Assembly: GCF_000368565.1 (NCBI RefSeq)
Contig: NZ_KB849544.1
Span: forward strand, 491,994 to 555,993
Source: Acinetobacter gerneri DSM 14967 = CIP 107464 = MTCC 9824
Lineage (GTDB): Bacteria > Pseudomonadota > Gammaproteobacteria > Pseudomonadales > Moraxellaceae
DNA: 64,000 nucleotides
Direction: 5' to 3'
Part shown: positions 63,498 to 64,000 of the stretch, one piece after another
How positions within the stretch are numbered: position 1 is the first letter of the stretch
Layout of the letters: each line of letters opens with the position of its first letter
Notes under the pieces: model-generated
Seen by the model: only the letters and a program-made list of their open reading frames with translations
Database searches by the model: none
Told to the model about the DNA's origin: nothing
Made by a program: the position numbers and the translations under genes

Positions 63498-64000
63498 ATG
63501 ACTATTAAACGTGCTTTGATCTCTGTTTCCGATAAAACAGGAATTGTCGAATTTGCTCAAAATCTTGCAAATTTAGGGGTAGAAATTTTATCTACTGGCG
63601 GAACATATAAATTGCTTAAGGACAACAACATCGCAGTTGTTGAAGTTTCTGAGCATACAGGCTTTCCAGAAATGATGGACGGCCGTGTAAAAACACTACA
63701 TCCGAAAATTCATGGTGGCATTTTAGCTCGTCGCGGTCTCGACGAAGCTGTAATGCAAGAACACAATATTGATGCTATTGATCTTGTTGTGGTAAACCTT
63801 TATCCATTTGCAGCAACTGTAGCGAAACCAAACTGTTCACTTGCTGATGCGATTGAAAATATCGACATCGGTGGTCCAACAATGGTTCGTGCTGCTGCTA
63901 AAAACCACGCTTCTGTAGGCATTGTCGTGAATGCTTCTGACTATGCTGTGGTGATCAATGAACTTAAAGAAAATGGTTCATTGTCTTATGCAACTCGTTT
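63498..64000 (+). CDS. purH: AICAR transformylase / IMP cyclohydrolase, 5' part
   Basis: Bifunctional enzyme of the last two steps of IMP synthesis; the first 167 codons are in the window and the gene runs off the end. Protein starts [20 protein letters not shown], followed by [31 protein letters not shown] (in part: [18 protein letters not shown]), VVNLYPF and [16 protein letters not shown], all from the IMP cyclohydrolase (MGS-like) domain. It follows fis as in other Acinetobacter. Confidence 0.95.
   Translation, partial: MTIKRALISVSDKTGIVEFAQNLANLGVEILSTGGTYKLLKDNNIAVVEVSEHTGFPEMMDGRVKTLHPKIHGGILARRGLDEAVMQEHNIDAIDLVVVNLYPFAATVAKPNCSLADAIENIDIGGPTMVRAAAKNHASVGIVVNASDYAVVINELKENGSLSYATR

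Noticed and set aside
1-64000. CRISPR arrays, tRNA or rRNA genes, prophage
   Set aside because: No regularly spaced repeats, cloverleaf-type sequences or phage structural genes were recognised anywhere in the window.

Overview
The window is chromosomal DNA of an Acinetobacter species (Moraxellaceae, Gammaproteobacteria). Reasons: the sequence is AT-rich, the order prmA - zinc-ribbon/DUF3426 protein - fis - purH is present, there is an AceI/AceR chlorhexidine-efflux pair, long OmpW-family porins and an IS30-type element of the size seen in Acinetobacter, and the proteins read as Acinetobacter throughout. The species cannot be fixed from this alone; AceI differs at many positions from the A. 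baumannii protein as I remember it.

Layout. 0-3.5 kb: a high-molecular-weight FabG-type reductase and a thiolase, divergently transcribed. 3.5-6.6 kb: two tandem OmpW paralogues with duplicated upstream DNA. 7-11.6 kb: aceI/aceR, transaldolase, LeuE-type exporter, SMR pump, MgtC. 11.6-13.7 kb: AT-rich island with an IS30-family element and a convergent pair of small paralogous genes. 13.9-24.3 kb: pepN, a secreted unknown, a frameshifted alpha/beta hydrolase, a zinc-ribbon protein coupled to thiM, a Rob-like AraC regulator, a CHMI-like tautomerase, an unknown and a Pif1-like helicase. 24.5-34.4 kb: iron alcohol dehydrogenase, SDR, lipase-like hydrolase, lipocalin, transketolase, diguanylate cyclase, metK, ydhR. 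34.6-42.7 kb: small proteins, RhtB exporter, fxsA, ruvC, a broken acylphosphatase gene behind nnr, queG, bioB. 43-47 kb: META-domain lipoprotein, dnaB, alr. 47-53 kb: the Anbu proteasome-like peptidase cluster (Anbu, transglutaminase-like, alpha-E, circularly permuted ATP-grasp, a second alpha-E) and a WYL regulator. 53-57 kb: IclR regulator and MHS transporter, a micro-gene, an ADP-ribosylglycohydrolase. 57-64 kb: lipoprotein, mnmG, secreted Ala-rich protein, prmA, DUF3426 protein, fis, purH (cut by the window end).

The most unusual material is between the large genes. Between dnaB and alr, the minus strand carries a 21-codon hydrophobic ORF with a perfect GGAGGT ribosome-binding site. The plus strand across it has its own sigma70-type promoter and ends in an intrinsic terminator. 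This is the layout of an Ibs/Sib type I toxin-antitoxin pair, and the peptide tail LISQSVY resembles the Ibs toxin tail. Near 55.9 kb a complete micro-gene (promoter, RBS, 18 codons ending in Cys-Cys-Cys-Met, 12-13 bp hairpin) lies on the minus strand. Four CRP-type palindromes, an IclR-type operator and a set of AGGTA half-sites suggest local regulation. No tRNA, rRNA, CRISPR array or prophage was seen.
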